From: Candidatus Hydrogenedens terephthalaticus JGI OTU-1
Lineage (GTDB): Bacteria; Hydrogenedentota; Hydrogenedentia; Hydrogenedentales; Hydrogenedentaceae
DNA: 47,009 nucleotides
Assembly (NCBI GenBank): GCA_000493945.1
Contig: AWNW01000009.1
Span: 1-47,009, forward strand
Direction: 5' to 3'
In this document: positions 25,221 to 34,860 of the stretch, one piece after another
Position numbering within the stretch: position 1 is the stretch's first letter
Layout: every line of letters starts with the position of its first letter
Position numbers and translations under genes: made by a program
Notes under the pieces: model-generated
What the model saw: the letters and a program-made list of their open reading frames with translations, nothing else
What the model was told of the DNA's origin: nothing
Database searches by the model: none

Positions 25221-26215
25221 AAGCCATATTAAAAAAAATCCAAAAATCATTTTATACTTCAAGTAAAAACGGTGTGGCTCTAATGATAGCCATATCCTTA
25301 TTAGGAGTATTTGCCTTATTAGGGATGTATTATGTGCGCGATGCGGAAACCGAATTAAGAAGAACAGTTCTGCTTTTAGATGAAATGAGGGTAAGAGAAT
25401 ATGCAAAAACAGGTATAAGTTCTGCATTAGTAGAATTGGAAAAGGCATGGCGAATGGATGCAGTTCAGAAATTAATAGATAGATGCCCTATTGAGTTTAG
25501 TTATCCTTACTATAAACAAGAATATAAAGGAAACGGAACTTTTGCCTTAGAACCATCAGATACAATAAGTGTTAATATGAAAGTCTGGATAACAGATGAA
25601 AGTGGAAAAATAAATTTAAATTGCAGTCCAGCAAGTGTGCTACAGAAAATATTAAATACAAATGGCGAAATAGCGAGGAGAATTGTTTCAAGTTTGCCTA
25701 ATTCAGGAGTATCATCATCTACGGGAAGATGGTTTTATCTGGTAGAAGAATTATATGGCGAAAATGGAGTAATTTCGGGAAAGTTTAATGAGCAAATAAC
25801 AAATTTTGTTTCTACATGGAATGCGGGCAATCCCAATAATCCGATTCCTTATTTAAATATTAATAAAGCACCTGTCGAAGTTTTAATGGCTTTGTTTAAC
25901 ATAAGTTCCGATGAAGCCCAGAAAATTACAAATGCCCGTCCGATAAAATCACTGAATGACCTGATTACAATATTAGAAAAACCCACGACAGGGTATAATA
26001 TAAAAGTTGATGATATGGCTTTGAATTGGCAGTTCCCGTTTACAGAAAAGTCAAACAGTTTTAAGATTGTAGTTGTAGCAGAACTGAGTAGAGTGGCTTT
26101 AGGTAAGAAATACAACCATGTCTTCGCTTCAAAAGAAGCAGGGGTTGTGTTTACAGAAGGCAATCCGATGGTTGTTTGGAATAGAAGTATCCCGACAGAA
26201 AAAATAAAAAATTGA
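25217..26215 (+). CDS. Type II secretion minor pseudopilin GspK
   Basis: 332 residues from ATG 25217, which overlaps the TGA of the upstream gene. The N-terminus GVALMIAISLLGVFALLG is a GspK-type leader region lacking the usual Glu at +5. Then comes DESGKINLNCSPASVLQKIL, the GspK signature for the helix-hairpin-helix region, and a C-terminal saposin-like fold with PYLNINKAPVEVLMALFNIS and ITNARPIKSLNDLI. GspK caps the pseudopilus tip and recruits GspI and GspJ. The ORF could open earlier at TTG 25199, but the ATGA coupling favours 25217. Confidence 0.85.
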   Translation: MKAILKKIQKSFYTSSKNGVALMIAISLLGVFALLGMYYVRDAETELRRTVLLLDEMRVREYAKTGISSALVELEKAWRMDAVQKLIDRCPIEFSYPYYKQEYKGNGTFALEPSDTISVNMKVWITDESGKINLNCSPASVLQKILNTNGEIARRIVSSLPNSGVSSSTGRWFYLVEELYGENGVISGKFNEQITNFVSTWNAGNPNNPIPYLNINKAPVEVLMALFNISSDEAQKITNARPIKSLNDLITILEKPTTGYNIKVDDMALNWQFPFTEKSNSFKIVVVAELSRVALGKKYNHVFASKEAGVVFTEGNPMVVWNRSIPTEKIKN

Positions 26216-26237
26216 TAATGACATAAGGAGAACAGCG

Positions 26238-27449
26238 ATGGCTGAGAAAAACGCCGAAGGAATTAAAAAAATTCGGAAATCTACAAAAGGAAAAGTGCAG
26301 AGTCTCTCTCAAATTGTCAGTGAAGAAGAAGTAATTCGACGAGAACCCGTAATTAGCAATACTTTATCAATGAGTTTGTCCTTTATGAGAAAAGGCACCG
26401 TTCGTTATCAGGAAATTACGGATTTTCTCCGACAATTGATAATGCTTTTAGAGTCTGGCACACCTTTATTGAAATCGTTGAAGACACTGGCACAAAGGGG
26501 TCAATCGGAAGCCATACGAGGGCTAATTAATGATATGGCGTTGTATGTGGAGGAAGGAAATCCTTTATGGCAGGCATTTGATAGACACCCGCGCTATTTT
26601 GATACCGTTTTTGTAAATTTGATCAAAGCCAGTGAAGCCAGTGGTACTCTTACTACGGTTCTACAACGATTGGTAGATTATCGGCAGAGAAGAGATTTAC
26701 TTCGCAGAAAGGTGCGTGGCGCCCTTTTTTATCCGATAGTCCTTGTAATTGCATGTTTAGGGGTGTTGTTGCTACTTACCAATTTTGTTGTCCCTCAATT
26801 TAAAGATATGTATGAAAAGCAAAATATAAAAATTCCCCCTGCAACAGAATTGTTTTTCAATATTTCTGATTGGTTCCGTGTCTGGTGGTGGTTACCGATC
26901 GTTCTGATACTTGTTTTGATATTGTTTTATCAGGTATGGTTCATCCGAAACCCACTTCGCCGATTATCTGCAGACCGTTTCAAGTTAAAAATCCCTATTA
27001 TAGGGAAGATTATTCATAAATATGCTATCGTTGAAATGATGAGAACCTGGGCATTGTTATTGAGAAGTGGGCTTTCTATGATGTCATCGTTAGAACTTAC
27101 AAAATATTCTATTCATAATCAGGCAGTGGCTCAAAGTTTGCAATCTTTGCGAGACTCGATTGAACGGGGAGGAGGTTTGGAAGCACCTTTACGGGCTTCT
27201 GCTGATGTAATACCTCCTGTGGTTGCAGACATGTTGATAACGGGCGAAGAGTCCGGAAGTATAGATAAGATAGCAGAACAAATAGCCGATATATATGATA
27301 GTGAAGTTCAGGTGGCTGTTGATTCGTTAGGGGAAGCATTGCAACCTATATTTACTATTGTCGTAGGTATTATTGTTGTTACTCTATTTGTTTCATTATT
27401 CTATCCGATGATTAGTATGATAGAACAGATAACAAACGCCAGCGTCTAA
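26238..27449 (+). CDS. Type II secretion inner-membrane platform protein GspF
   Basis: 403 residues of the GspF/PilC family. Two copies of the T2SF domain are seen: YQEITDFLRQLIMLLESGTP and KYAIVEMMRTWALLLRSGLS, each followed by helices with LVDYRQRRDLLRRKVRGALFYP and a central membrane segment (VLVIACLGVLLLLTNFVVP), another near residues 215-233, and a final one (FTIVVGIIVVTLFVSLFYP). It would organise pseudopilus assembly in the inner membrane. AAGGAG is 7 bases before ATG. No GspE ATPase, GspG major pseudopilin or GspD secretin is in the window, so they must be elsewhere. Confidence 0.9.
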   Translation: MAEKNAEGIKKIRKSTKGKVQSLSQIVSEEEVIRREPVISNTLSMSLSFMRKGTVRYQEITDFLRQLIMLLESGTPLLKSLKTLAQRGQSEAIRGLINDMALYVEEGNPLWQAFDRHPRYFDTVFVNLIKASEASGTLTTVLQRLVDYRQRRDLLRRKVRGALFYPIVLVIACLGVLLLLTNFVVPQFKDMYEKQNIKIPPATELFFNISDWFRVWWWLPIVLILVLILFYQVWFIRNPLRRLSADRFKLKIPIIGKIIHKYAIVEMMRTWALLLRSGLSMMSSLELTKYSIHNQAVAQSLQSLRDSIERGGGLEAPLRASADVIPPVVADMLITGEESGSIDKIAEQIADIYDSEVQVAVDSLGEALQPIFTIVVGIIVVTLFVSLFYPMISMIEQITNASV

Positions 27450-27467
27450 CAAACTCATAAATAAAAA

Positions 27468-27508
27468 GGACAGGGCAAACATAATAAAAAGTGTTTGCCC
27501 TGTCTTTT
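27468..27508. terminator. Bidirectional terminator between gspF and the secreted-protein gene
   Basis: GACAGGGCAAAC (27469-27480) and GTTTGCCCTGTC (27493-27504) form a perfect 12-base-pair stem with a 12-base loop; four T follow on the plus strand and a T-rich stretch follows on the minus strand. It separates two convergent genes, so it can serve both. Confidence 0.88.
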
Positions 27509-27520
27509 GTTATGGATAGA

Positions 27521-28750
27521 TTAGTTACTTGCAAAAACACTCTGGATAGTCTGCAAATCAACTCCTAATACTTCTTCTGCCAGATAGTTTAATTCTTTTT
27601 CACTTCCTATGAAGTGAAATGTGCGGTGCGTATGTTCGACATGTTCTCCCTTCTTCAATTCCTCTGCTGGCGAAGAAGTTTCCAGTTCATAAAAGGGTCC
27701 TAAGGGCTTTTTCCCGGGACCTAAAGGACCGTCATTATACGAATTGATTACATCGCCTCCATACGGTTCTTTTTGAAGTTCCCACATGGAATTTACATAG
27801 GGTTTTAGAGTATCTGGTTTGCTGTATTGAACAATAGTTAAAACTTTGTTTTTGGCATCAAAACTTCCACAAACAGATAATGCTCGTTTAGGTGAAATTC
27901 CAATTTTACTTCGATACTGACCATCGCCACGGAAGAATACCACATTGTCCCTTACAACCAGTCGGTCTGCAGGAACTTTACCAAAATAAGCATCGTTTAC
28001 TTTCGGACCTAAATTCTCTTCGGAACCGGGTAAAAAGGGTATAACTATGGTTGTTTCGGGTGAGGGATTGAACATTCCTAATATCCAGATAGAGAGCAAA
28101 CCTTTTTCTTTACTCCAATCTTCTGTGCCAGTATTGGTGATTTTATTTTTTGATTCAACACCTATATATTTAATACCCGGAGGAATTCTAACTCCTAATG
28201 CTCCTGCTATTTGTTCCTTAGATAAAATACTAACGGTTCGCTCGATTAATATCTGAAAATCAGTTCCTGTCCAATTTTTTAACTTTGCGTCTTTTCGGAA
28301 AGAAACTTGTTTATCATTTTGTGAAACTACTTCATACGGTTCTGTATCAATAACAGCAGGTGTTTGCCAATGTTCTAAATCAAAAGGTGCATTGGGAGGA
28401 AAGAAAATGCCATATTGCCCACCTTCCGGACCGATCCAGAAACGGTCTTCACCTCCAAAGACATTGATATGGGGCTCAAATTTTTTCGATGCAATTAATT
28501 CACGATTAATCCAGCCAAAACTTAACCCGTCAGGTCCTTCCGCTGTGCTTGTCATTATCCGCCCCTGATATTCAGGAACAATGGCTACTTCTCCATTTGA
28601 TTCTGGATCTTTTAATAGGATAACGGTGACATATTGTTTCAAAAATTCTACATCATCTTTGAAACGAGAATCGGCGTGGGCGGTATTGTAAGAGAAACAT
28701 AAAAAGAACATTAAGAAAGATAAACCTATAACGAGCATTGCCTTTGTCAT
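27521..28750 (-). CDS. Secreted protein of unknown function (DUF6786-like)
   Basis: 409 residues with a signal peptide (MTKAMLVIGLSFLMFFLCFS, cut probably after AHA near residue 26). The body is rich in beta segments: NGEVAIVPEYQGRIMTSTAE, GEDRFWIGPEGGQYGIFFPP, IGISPKRALSVCGSFDAKNK, WELQKEPYGGDVINSYNDGP, and EHVEHTHRTFHFIGSEKELN. This pattern is that of mutarotase-like exported proteins placed in DUF6786 or related families; I recall the family from the SPKRA/NSMWE-type motifs but did not search. Start preceded by AAAAGGAG. It is a single gene whose 3' end faces gspF across a bidirectional terminator. Substrate unknown. Confidence 0.6.
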   Translation of the reverse strand: MTKAMLVIGLSFLMFFLCFSYNTAHADSRFKDDVEFLKQYVTVILLKDPESNGEVAIVPEYQGRIMTSTAEGPDGLSFGWINRELIASKKFEPHINVFGGEDRFWIGPEGGQYGIFFPPNAPFDLEHWQTPAVIDTEPYEVVSQNDKQVSFRKDAKLKNWTGTDFQILIERTVSILSKEQIAGALGVRIPPGIKYIGVESKNKITNTGTEDWSKEKGLLSIWILGMFNPSPETTIVIPFLPGSEENLGPKVNDAYFGKVPADRLVVRDNVVFFRGDGQYRSKIGISPKRALSVCGSFDAKNKVLTIVQYSKPDTLKPYVNSMWELQKEPYGGDVINSYNDGPLGPGKKPLGPFYELETSSPAEELKKGEHVEHTHRTFHFIGSEKELNYLAEEVLGVDLQTIQSVFASN

Positions 28751-28891
28751 ATTTTTTCTCCTTTTGTTAATCGTTAATAAGTATTAAATTAATATGTTTT
28801 ATTTTTTTAGAAAATTAGAACAGAAATATTATAATATAACTATGAAGAGGAAACTCACTAATTTTAATACATTACAGAGAGGATTTTCGCT

Positions 28892-31018
28892 ATGAAATTG
28901 TTTTCTTATAAAAAAACACAAAAGAAAAATGTAAAAATTCTTTATATTCTCCCCTCGCATTATGATGACGATGGCTACCCTTATCATTTCTGGAAAGGAT
29001 TGTTGCCCTCCAACACACTTGTGTGTATGAGAGCTTTGACACAAAAGTTGATAAATGAAAAGAAACTTGATGAAAAATTTGAAGTTCATGTTGAAATAAA
29101 AGACGAATTTGTTCAGAGTATAGATGTGGATAAAACTGTCAATGAAAGTAAGAAGCGGAATGAAATTTTAATAGTAGGACTGGTCGGTGTGCAGACCAAT
29201 ATGTTCGCACGGGCAAGTGATTTGGCTATAATGTTCCGCAAATATCAGGTGCCAGTGATAATAGGAGGCTTTCATGTTAGCGGGGTTATGAAACTGTTCG
29301 GACCTGATGTGCCTGATTTGAAATTTCTAATGGATAACGGGGTAAGTTTAGTATGTGGCGAAGTAGAAGGAGATGGGGTTCTTGCCACTATATTGAATGA
29401 TGCTATAAATAACAGACTGCAACCGTATTATATGATTCCGAAATCTCCTGATATTCAGGATGCCCCTATCCCTGTAGCAGACCCCGAATATTTAAAACAC
29501 TTTATGCAACCGATGTGTACGATAGATACAAGCCGTGGCTGTCCATTTAATTGTTCTTTCTGTACCATAATTAATGTTCAGGGAAGAAAAATTAGATGCC
29601 GTTCCGCAGAAAAGATTTTACAAGTAATTGAGCAAAATTATGATAATGGGTTTTTTAGTTATTTTTTTACAGATGACAACATGTCCCGTTCTCCCATCTG
29701 GAAAGAACTTTTTATGGGACTTATAGAATTAAAGCAGAAAGGTAAAAAAATTCGATTCATGATGCAAATTGATACGCAATCATGGAAAATACCTGATTTT
29801 GTTCGTATGGCATCAGAAGCAGGATGTTATCTTGTTTTTATCGGGATGGAAAGTATTAATCCGCAAAATTTGGTACTGATGGGAAAAACACAAAATAAAA
29901 CATCCGAATATGCAGAGATGGTAGAATCATGGCATAGAGCAGGGATTCTTGTTCATGTAGGTTATATTGTAGGTATGCCTTGTGATACTCCACAAAGTAT
30001 TATCCATGATGTCAGATTGTTAAAAACTGAAGTAAAGGTTGATGAAGCATCTTTTTTCATTATGACTCCAATTCCAGGTTCCAAAGACCATAAAGAAAGG
30101 TTGGAAAGAGGGGAAAAAATATCAGATGATTGTAACCACTATGATAGTTGTCATGAAACTTTCCCTCATCCTAATTTCAAAATAGGAGAATTAAAAAAAT
30201 CATGGCTAAAAGCATGGTCCCTTTTCTATTCCAAAGATAATATTATTGATATATTGCTTCGTTGCCCACCGGAACAATACTGGAATGCTTTTTGGTTGAC
30301 CTTATGGAATCGCTATTCTACTTTATTAAGCAATCATCCTATGAGTATGGGATTTTTAAGGAAAAAGAGGCGGAAGGAGCGTCGTCCAACAATGGAAATA
30401 GAAAGCATTAGTGCGTTTTTACACAGAAGAATGAAAGACTTTATTAATCAAGTTAAAGTAATTATGCAGGTATTTTACGAATATCAGGAAATATGGTTAT
30501 TAACACGAAAACAGTTGAAAGAAAAACGGGAATCTTTAGCCTCTGCTTATTCTTATCTTCAGGAAATTCGTACTTGTTTAACACAAATATTACAATCCAA
30601 TCAATACACCCAATTTGTTTCTCAGGAATATGAACAAATTATTCAAAAGACTAACGAGTTGTTATTACAATTATCCCAGACATCAGGACAGATGAATCGT
30701 AAAATACAGAGAAGGTTGGAACAACAATTAAGTGGATTAAAAGAACAAATAAATAGTTTCAAGTCCTGTGTCCCTAATATTGAAAACTTAATTCGATTTG
30801 ATTCCCTTGTAAAGAAAAAGATAATTTGCAGTTACGAAGAAATAATGATAAAATCAGTTGCCCACCGAAGAAAAATTAATCGTTGGTGGATAGGATTAAA
30901 ACATGATTTATCTATTGGAAGATTTCGATGGAAAAATATGTTTTATATACCAGAAGTATTGTTTTTTGAAATTTTTACAGGATTGAGATTTGCTATATCA
31001 GCAGTTCGGATGAAGTAA
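28892..31018 (+). CDS. B12-binding-domain radical SAM protein with C-terminal coiled coil
   Basis: 708 residues. Residues ~10-185 form a cobalamin-type Rossmann region (NVKILYILPSHYDDDG, ILIVGLVGVQTNMFARASDL, VPVIIGGFHVSGVMKLFG). The radical SAM domain carries RGCPFNCSFC (Cys217, Cys221, Cys224), then FFTDDNMSRS, LVFIGMESINPQNLVLMG and VGYIVGMPCDTPQSIIHDV, typical of BchE-like enzymes. From ~490 on there is an extra Gln/Lys/Glu-rich helical segment (SQEYEQIIQKTNELLLQLSQ and neighbours), likely a coiled coil, with a final helix. The next radical SAM gene begins 3 bases after the stop, so they are one unit. Substrate not known. Confidence 0.85.
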   Translation: MKLFSYKKTQKKNVKILYILPSHYDDDGYPYHFWKGLLPSNTLVCMRALTQKLINEKKLDEKFEVHVEIKDEFVQSIDVDKTVNESKKRNEILIVGLVGVQTNMFARASDLAIMFRKYQVPVIIGGFHVSGVMKLFGPDVPDLKFLMDNGVSLVCGEVEGDGVLATILNDAINNRLQPYYMIPKSPDIQDAPIPVADPEYLKHFMQPMCTIDTSRGCPFNCSFCTIINVQGRKIRCRSAEKILQVIEQNYDNGFFSYFFTDDNMSRSPIWKELFMGLIELKQKGKKIRFMMQIDTQSWKIPDFVRMASEAGCYLVFIGMESINPQNLVLMGKTQNKTSEYAEMVESWHRAGILVHVGYIVGMPCDTPQSIIHDVRLLKTEVKVDEASFFIMTPIPGSKDHKERLERGEKISDDCNHYDSCHETFPHPNFKIGELKKSWLKAWSLFYSKDNIIDILLRCPPEQYWNAFWLTLWNRYSTLLSNHPMSMGFLRKKRRKERRPTMEIESISAFLHRRMKDFINQVKVIMQVFYEYQEIWLLTRKQLKEKRESLASAYSYLQEIRTCLTQILQSNQYTQFVSQEYEQIIQKTNELLLQLSQTSGQMNRKIQRRLEQQLSGLKEQINSFKSCVPNIENLIRFDSLVKKKIICSYEEIMIKSVAHRRKINRWWIGLKHDLSIGRFRWKNMFYIPEVLFFEIFTGLRFAISAVRMK

Positions 31019-31021
31019 AAC

Positions 31022-31810
31022 ATGCAAGAAATAAATATTCAACATCGCAGGGTAGGAGTGATTATGCTTCATGGTGCCTGTTCCATGAGTTGCCTATTCT
31101 GTATTACAGAAAATACTCTATCAGAAATGACACCGAAACAGGTAGAGGAAGTCCTGGAAATAATAAAAGGGCGAGACATGGAGAGCGTCGTTTTTGGTGG
31201 TGGAGAGCCTTTGCAATGGAGATATTCTTTATCCCATTCAATAAATTTAGCAAAAACAATGGGTCTTCATACCCAAGTAGGAACAAATGGGGTAGGTTTA
31301 ACTCCGAATGTGATAGAAAATTTGAATGCTGACCGATATGTCATACCTCTTGACTCAAACAATCCACAGGTTCATAATTATCTGCGAAAAGGTTTCCGAA
31401 AACACTATGACATAATAAAAGGAAGGCTAAAATATTTAACGGAGGGGAGAATTCCTTTTACTATTTCTACGGTTGTTTGCAAAATAAATTTGGATATGTT
31501 ACACGAGATAACTGCTTTTCTGCTTCATTTATGGGAAAAAGGAGCGAGAATTCATGCATGGCACTTATATCGGTTTCTACCTCTGGGAAGAAATGGATTT
31601 AAAAATGCAGACATGCTGAATATCTCTAAAAATGAATACTTCGATAAAACAGAAGAAATAAAAAAACGCGACCTGCCATTTTTTGTTTATCGAAGACCGA
31701 ATATGCAATTATCAAAAGAAGTAGACTTTTTTTGGGTTGAAGATGGTCATATAAAAATAGGCAGTCAGGTTTGGAGAGAAAAAAAATCTCCATATTGTTT
31801 GTGTAAATGA
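31022..31810 (+). CDS. Radical SAM protein, short form
   Basis: 262 residues with radical SAM motif GACSMSCLFC (Cys20, Cys24, Cys27), the SAM-binding VVFGGGEPLQW, TQVGTNGVGLTPNVIENL and STVVCKINLDML, a layout like MoaA/PqqE-type enzymes but with no SPASM domain; the C-terminus ends CLCK with a Cys-x-Cys pair (residues 259 and 261). It starts 3 bases after the 708-residue radical SAM gene. No small precursor-peptide gene is visible on either side, so a RiPP role is not supported. It ends 6 bases from the convergent aspS stop. Function unknown. Confidence 0.8.
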   Translation: MQEINIQHRRVGVIMLHGACSMSCLFCITENTLSEMTPKQVEEVLEIIKGRDMESVVFGGGEPLQWRYSLSHSINLAKTMGLHTQVGTNGVGLTPNVIENLNADRYVIPLDSNNPQVHNYLRKGFRKHYDIIKGRLKYLTEGRIPFTISTVVCKINLDMLHEITAFLLHLWEKGARIHAWHLYRFLPLGRNGFKNADMLNISKNEYFDKTEEIKKRDLPFFVYRRPNMQLSKEVDFFWVEDGHIKIGSQVWREKKSPYCLCK

Positions 31811-31816
31811 GTTATT

Positions 31817-33592
31817 TTACTTATTTTTAGGTGGAACGATAGTAATATGGAGTTCTTGAAGTTGTTTCGGTGTAACCTCGCTGGGCGCACCCATGAGAAG
31901 GTCGCGTGCTTTTTGATTTAGCGGGAAGGCAATCACTTCACGAATATTGGGAGAGTCTGTCAGGAGCATTAATATTCGGTCAAAACCTGGGGCTATACCT
32001 CCGTGAGGAGGAGCTCCGTAATGAAATGCTTTCCATAATGCTGGAAATTTATTTTTAACAACTTCAGGAGGATAGCCAACAATTTCAAATGCTTTTAACA
32101 TAATTTCTGGCTTATGGTTACGAATGGCGCCGGAAGAAAGTTCTACTCCATTGCAAACGATGTCATACTGGTATGCCAATATATCCAGCGGGTTTTTGTT
32201 TAGTAATGCATCCATTCCACCCTGAGGCATGGAAAATGGATTATGAGAGAAATCGTAATGTTTTTCCTCCTCGTTCCATTCGAACATGGGAAAATCAACA
32301 ATCCAGCAGAAGGCTACTTGATTAGAGTCTATCATATTTAATTGACGCGCAAGATATGTACGAACTTTACCCATAAGTGTATTGGTTTCATTTCTTGAAC
32401 CTGCCCCAAAGAAAACAGCATCGCCCTCATTCATCTGAAGTTTTTGTATAAGTGCTTTTTTCTCTTCTTCTTTCATGAATTTCGATATAGGACCTTTGAA
32501 ATCACCTTCTTTTAAGATAAGCCATGCTAAACCTTTTGCCCCTTCACTTTTTGCATATTCTTCTGCATCATCAAAGAATTTTCGAGGTTGTTGGTCGGCA
32601 TGTGGCAGATGAATTACCTTGATAACTCCTCCTGTGGCTACCTGTGCACTGAAAACTTTAAGGTCTGAATTTCCAAAAATACCTGTGCAATCATGCATTT
32701 CTAATCCATAACGCAAATCAGGCTTGTCAGTGCCATATTTTTCCATCGTTTCACGGTAGGGAATTCGTGGAAATTTTTCCCAGATAATATTTTTATTTGA
32801 AAGTTCTTTGAATATACGAACCATTAATAATTCAAGTTCATCAAAAATATCTTCCTGAGTAACAAACGACATTTCAATATCTATCTGGTAGAATTCCCCG
32901 GGGCTACGGTCTGCGCGGGAGTCTTCATCACGGAAACAGGGCGCTATCTGAAAATATCTATCAAAACCTGAAATCATTAACAATTGTTTAAATTGTTGGG
33001 GAGCCTGGGGTAATGCATAAAACTGCCCCGGATATATTCGACTGGGCACCAGGAAATCACGAGCACCTTCTGGTGAGGAACTTGTAAGGATAGGTGTATG
33101 AAATTCGTTAAAACCACGAGATATCAGGTGTTCTCTGACGAGTTTTGCCAGTTGAGCACGTAACATGATGTTTTTATGGAGGGTACTTCTACGAAGGTCT
33201 AAAAATCGGTATTCTAATCGAAGTTCTTCCGGTGCCTCTATTTCTTTATTAACAGGGAAAGGCAATTGTTCACAGGCAGATTCCAGAAGAAAATTGGTTG
33301 CGACCACTTCAATTTCGCCTGTATCAATATTTGGATTAACTGTTTCAGGGGTTCGAGCAACAACTTCCCCTTCAATAGTAATTACACTTTCATTTCTTAC
33401 AGTTTCTACCTCAGAGAAAAAAGGACGGTCTGGGTTTACAACAATTTGTGTAATTCCATAATGGTCGCGTAAATCAATAAAAATAACTCCTCCATGGTCT
33501 CGTTTTGTATGTACCCAACCTGATAGTTTTACTACCTTACCAACATCGGATTTTCTTAATTGATTACAGTTATGTGTACGAAATGGATGCAT
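31817..33592 (-). CDS. aspS: Aspartyl-tRNA synthetase, bacterial type
   Basis: 591 residues, the long bacterial form with a GAD insertion. N-terminal OB domain: VGKVVKLSGWVHTKRDHGGV, IFIDLRDHYGITQIVV. Class II motif 1 region RFLDLRRSTLHKNIMLRAQL; motif 2 FRDEDSRADRSPGEFYQIDI; motif 3 GIAPGFDRILMLL; SHNPFSMPQGGMDALL is typical. It joins aspartate to tRNA-Asp, or in organisms without AsnRS or GlnRS may also charge tRNA-Asn. The window does not decide discriminating versus non-discriminating. AGGAG lies about 10 bases before ATG. Ends convergently 6 bases from the radical SAM gene. Confidence 0.97.
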   Translation of the reverse strand: MHPFRTHNCNQLRKSDVGKVVKLSGWVHTKRDHGGVIFIDLRDHYGITQIVVNPDRPFFSEVETVRNESVITIEGEVVARTPETVNPNIDTGEIEVVATNFLLESACEQLPFPVNKEIEAPEELRLEYRFLDLRRSTLHKNIMLRAQLAKLVREHLISRGFNEFHTPILTSSSPEGARDFLVPSRIYPGQFYALPQAPQQFKQLLMISGFDRYFQIAPCFRDEDSRADRSPGEFYQIDIEMSFVTQEDIFDELELLMVRIFKELSNKNIIWEKFPRIPYRETMEKYGTDKPDLRYGLEMHDCTGIFGNSDLKVFSAQVATGGVIKVIHLPHADQQPRKFFDDAEEYAKSEGAKGLAWLILKEGDFKGPISKFMKEEEKKALIQKLQMNEGDAVFFGAGSRNETNTLMGKVRTYLARQLNMIDSNQVAFCWIVDFPMFEWNEEEKHYDFSHNPFSMPQGGMDALLNKNPLDILAYQYDIVCNGVELSSGAIRNHKPEIMLKAFEIVGYPPEVVKNKFPALWKAFHYGAPPHGGIAPGFDRILMLLTDSPNIREVIAFPLNQKARDLLMGAPSEVTPKQLQELHITIVPPKNK

Positions 33593-33689
33593 TTTATTTT
33601 TTCTCCTGCCTATTATATTTTGAAGTAATGATATATAACTTTAATTTTTGTATCTTCAAATGATGATAAACACATATAAAATCTATATT

Positions 33690-33718
33690 TTAAAAAAAAC
33701 GGTAATTAAGAGTATAAT
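33690..33718 (+). promoter_or_regulatory. Candidate promoter for the argCJB operon
   Basis: TTAAAA (33690-33695), 17 bases, TATAAT (33713-33718). The -10 is perfect; the -35 is weak. The predicted leader is about 93 bases; no clear ARG-box palindrome or attenuator was seen in it. Confidence 0.35.
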
Positions 33719-33817
33719 ATCCACTTAATCCCCCAATAAATATTTATCGGAATGATAGTTTAAATGAATAAGGGGAAGTTTTTCAATGTAAGAACCTATA
33801 CCTTTTAGGAGTTAAAC

Positions 33818-34828
33818 ATGATAAAAGTAGGAATTGTCGGTGCAATAGGTTATGCGGGAAGAGAATTTATTCGTCTTCTCGTAGCACATCCTCAGGCGAA
33901 ATTGGTTTGTGCTGTTGAAATGGAAACGGGCAAAAAATTACAGGATGTTCTTCCCAATCTTCGTAAATTGGTGGATATAGAATTAGAAATATTTGACCCG
34001 GATGTTATAGCGAAGAAATGTGATGTAGTATTTTTTGCTTTACCAGCAGGGAAATCTATGCCATTGGCTTCAGAATTGGTAAAAAGAGGCGTTATAGTAA
34101 TGGACCTGGGTTCGGATTTTCGAATAAAAGATGCGGAACAATACTCAAAGTTTTATAAGTTGGAATATACTCATCCAGAATTGGTATCTCGTTCGGTTTA
34201 TGGTTTGGTTCCATGGTATCGCGAACAAATTAAACAGGCGGATATTGTTGCTGTTCCGGGGTGTTTCCCGATTAGTAATATATTGCCATTACGACCCTTG
34301 GTTCAATATGCAGAACCCAATGTTCCAATAGTTATTGATTCTATTTCAGGTGTTTCAGGTGCGGGACGGAGTTTAAACGAACTGTTTCATTTCCCCAATA
34401 TGAATGAGAATATGCGAGCATATCGAATTGGAAATCATCAACATATTCCCGAGATAGAACAAGAAATTGGTGGAAAATATACAGTGCAATTTACCCCACA
34501 TGTGGCACCTCTCACGCGTGGAATTTTATCTACAATTACATTGAGACCCACAAAAGACATAAACCCATCTGAAATATATAAATGTTATGATGACGAGCCT
34601 TTCGTGCGTGTTTTGCCACAAGGACAGTTTCCAGAGATTAACTATGTTCGTAATTCCAACTTTTGTGATATTGGCTGGACTTATGATGATAGAACAGGGA
34701 ATATTGTTATTGTTTGTGCGATAGATAATCTGGTAGGTGGAACTGCAGGTATGGGTATCCAATGTTTGAATGTTCGGTTTGGATTCCCAGAGGATACAGG
34801 ACTTCGTTTCCCCGGAATGATGCCATAA
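33818..34828 (+). CDS. argC: N-acetyl-gamma-glutamyl-phosphate reductase
   Basis: ArgC reduces N-acetylglutamyl phosphate to the semialdehyde, third step of arginine synthesis. 336 residues. NAD(P) loop GIVGAIGYAGREFIRLL; the active-site Cys149 in VAVPGCFPISNILPLRPL; FFALPAGKSMPLA; and late VCAIDNLVGGTAGMGIQCLN, all typical. Ribosome site AGGAG, 7 bases before ATG. Followed after 32 bases by argJ and then argB; a short candidate promoter precedes it. Confidence 0.97.
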   Translation: MIKVGIVGAIGYAGREFIRLLVAHPQAKLVCAVEMETGKKLQDVLPNLRKLVDIELEIFDPDVIAKKCDVVFFALPAGKSMPLASELVKRGVIVMDLGSDFRIKDAEQYSKFYKLEYTHPELVSRSVYGLVPWYREQIKQADIVAVPGCFPISNILPLRPLVQYAEPNVPIVIDSISGVSGAGRSLNELFHFPNMNENMRAYRIGNHQHIPEIEQEIGGKYTVQFTPHVAPLTRGILSTITLRPTKDINPSEIYKCYDDEPFVRVLPQGQFPEINYVRNSNFCDIGWTYDDRTGNIVIVCAIDNLVGGTAGMGIQCLNVRFGFPEDTGLRFPGMMP

Positions 34829-34860
34829 CATAAGTTTTACAGTAAAGGAGAAAAATAAAT

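Noticed and set aside
28750..31817. A RiPP cluster around the radical SAM pair
   Set aside because: No short ORF with a leader-like sequence or repeat core is found in the 142-base upstream gap or the 6-base downstream gap, and no peptidase or exporter lies next to it.
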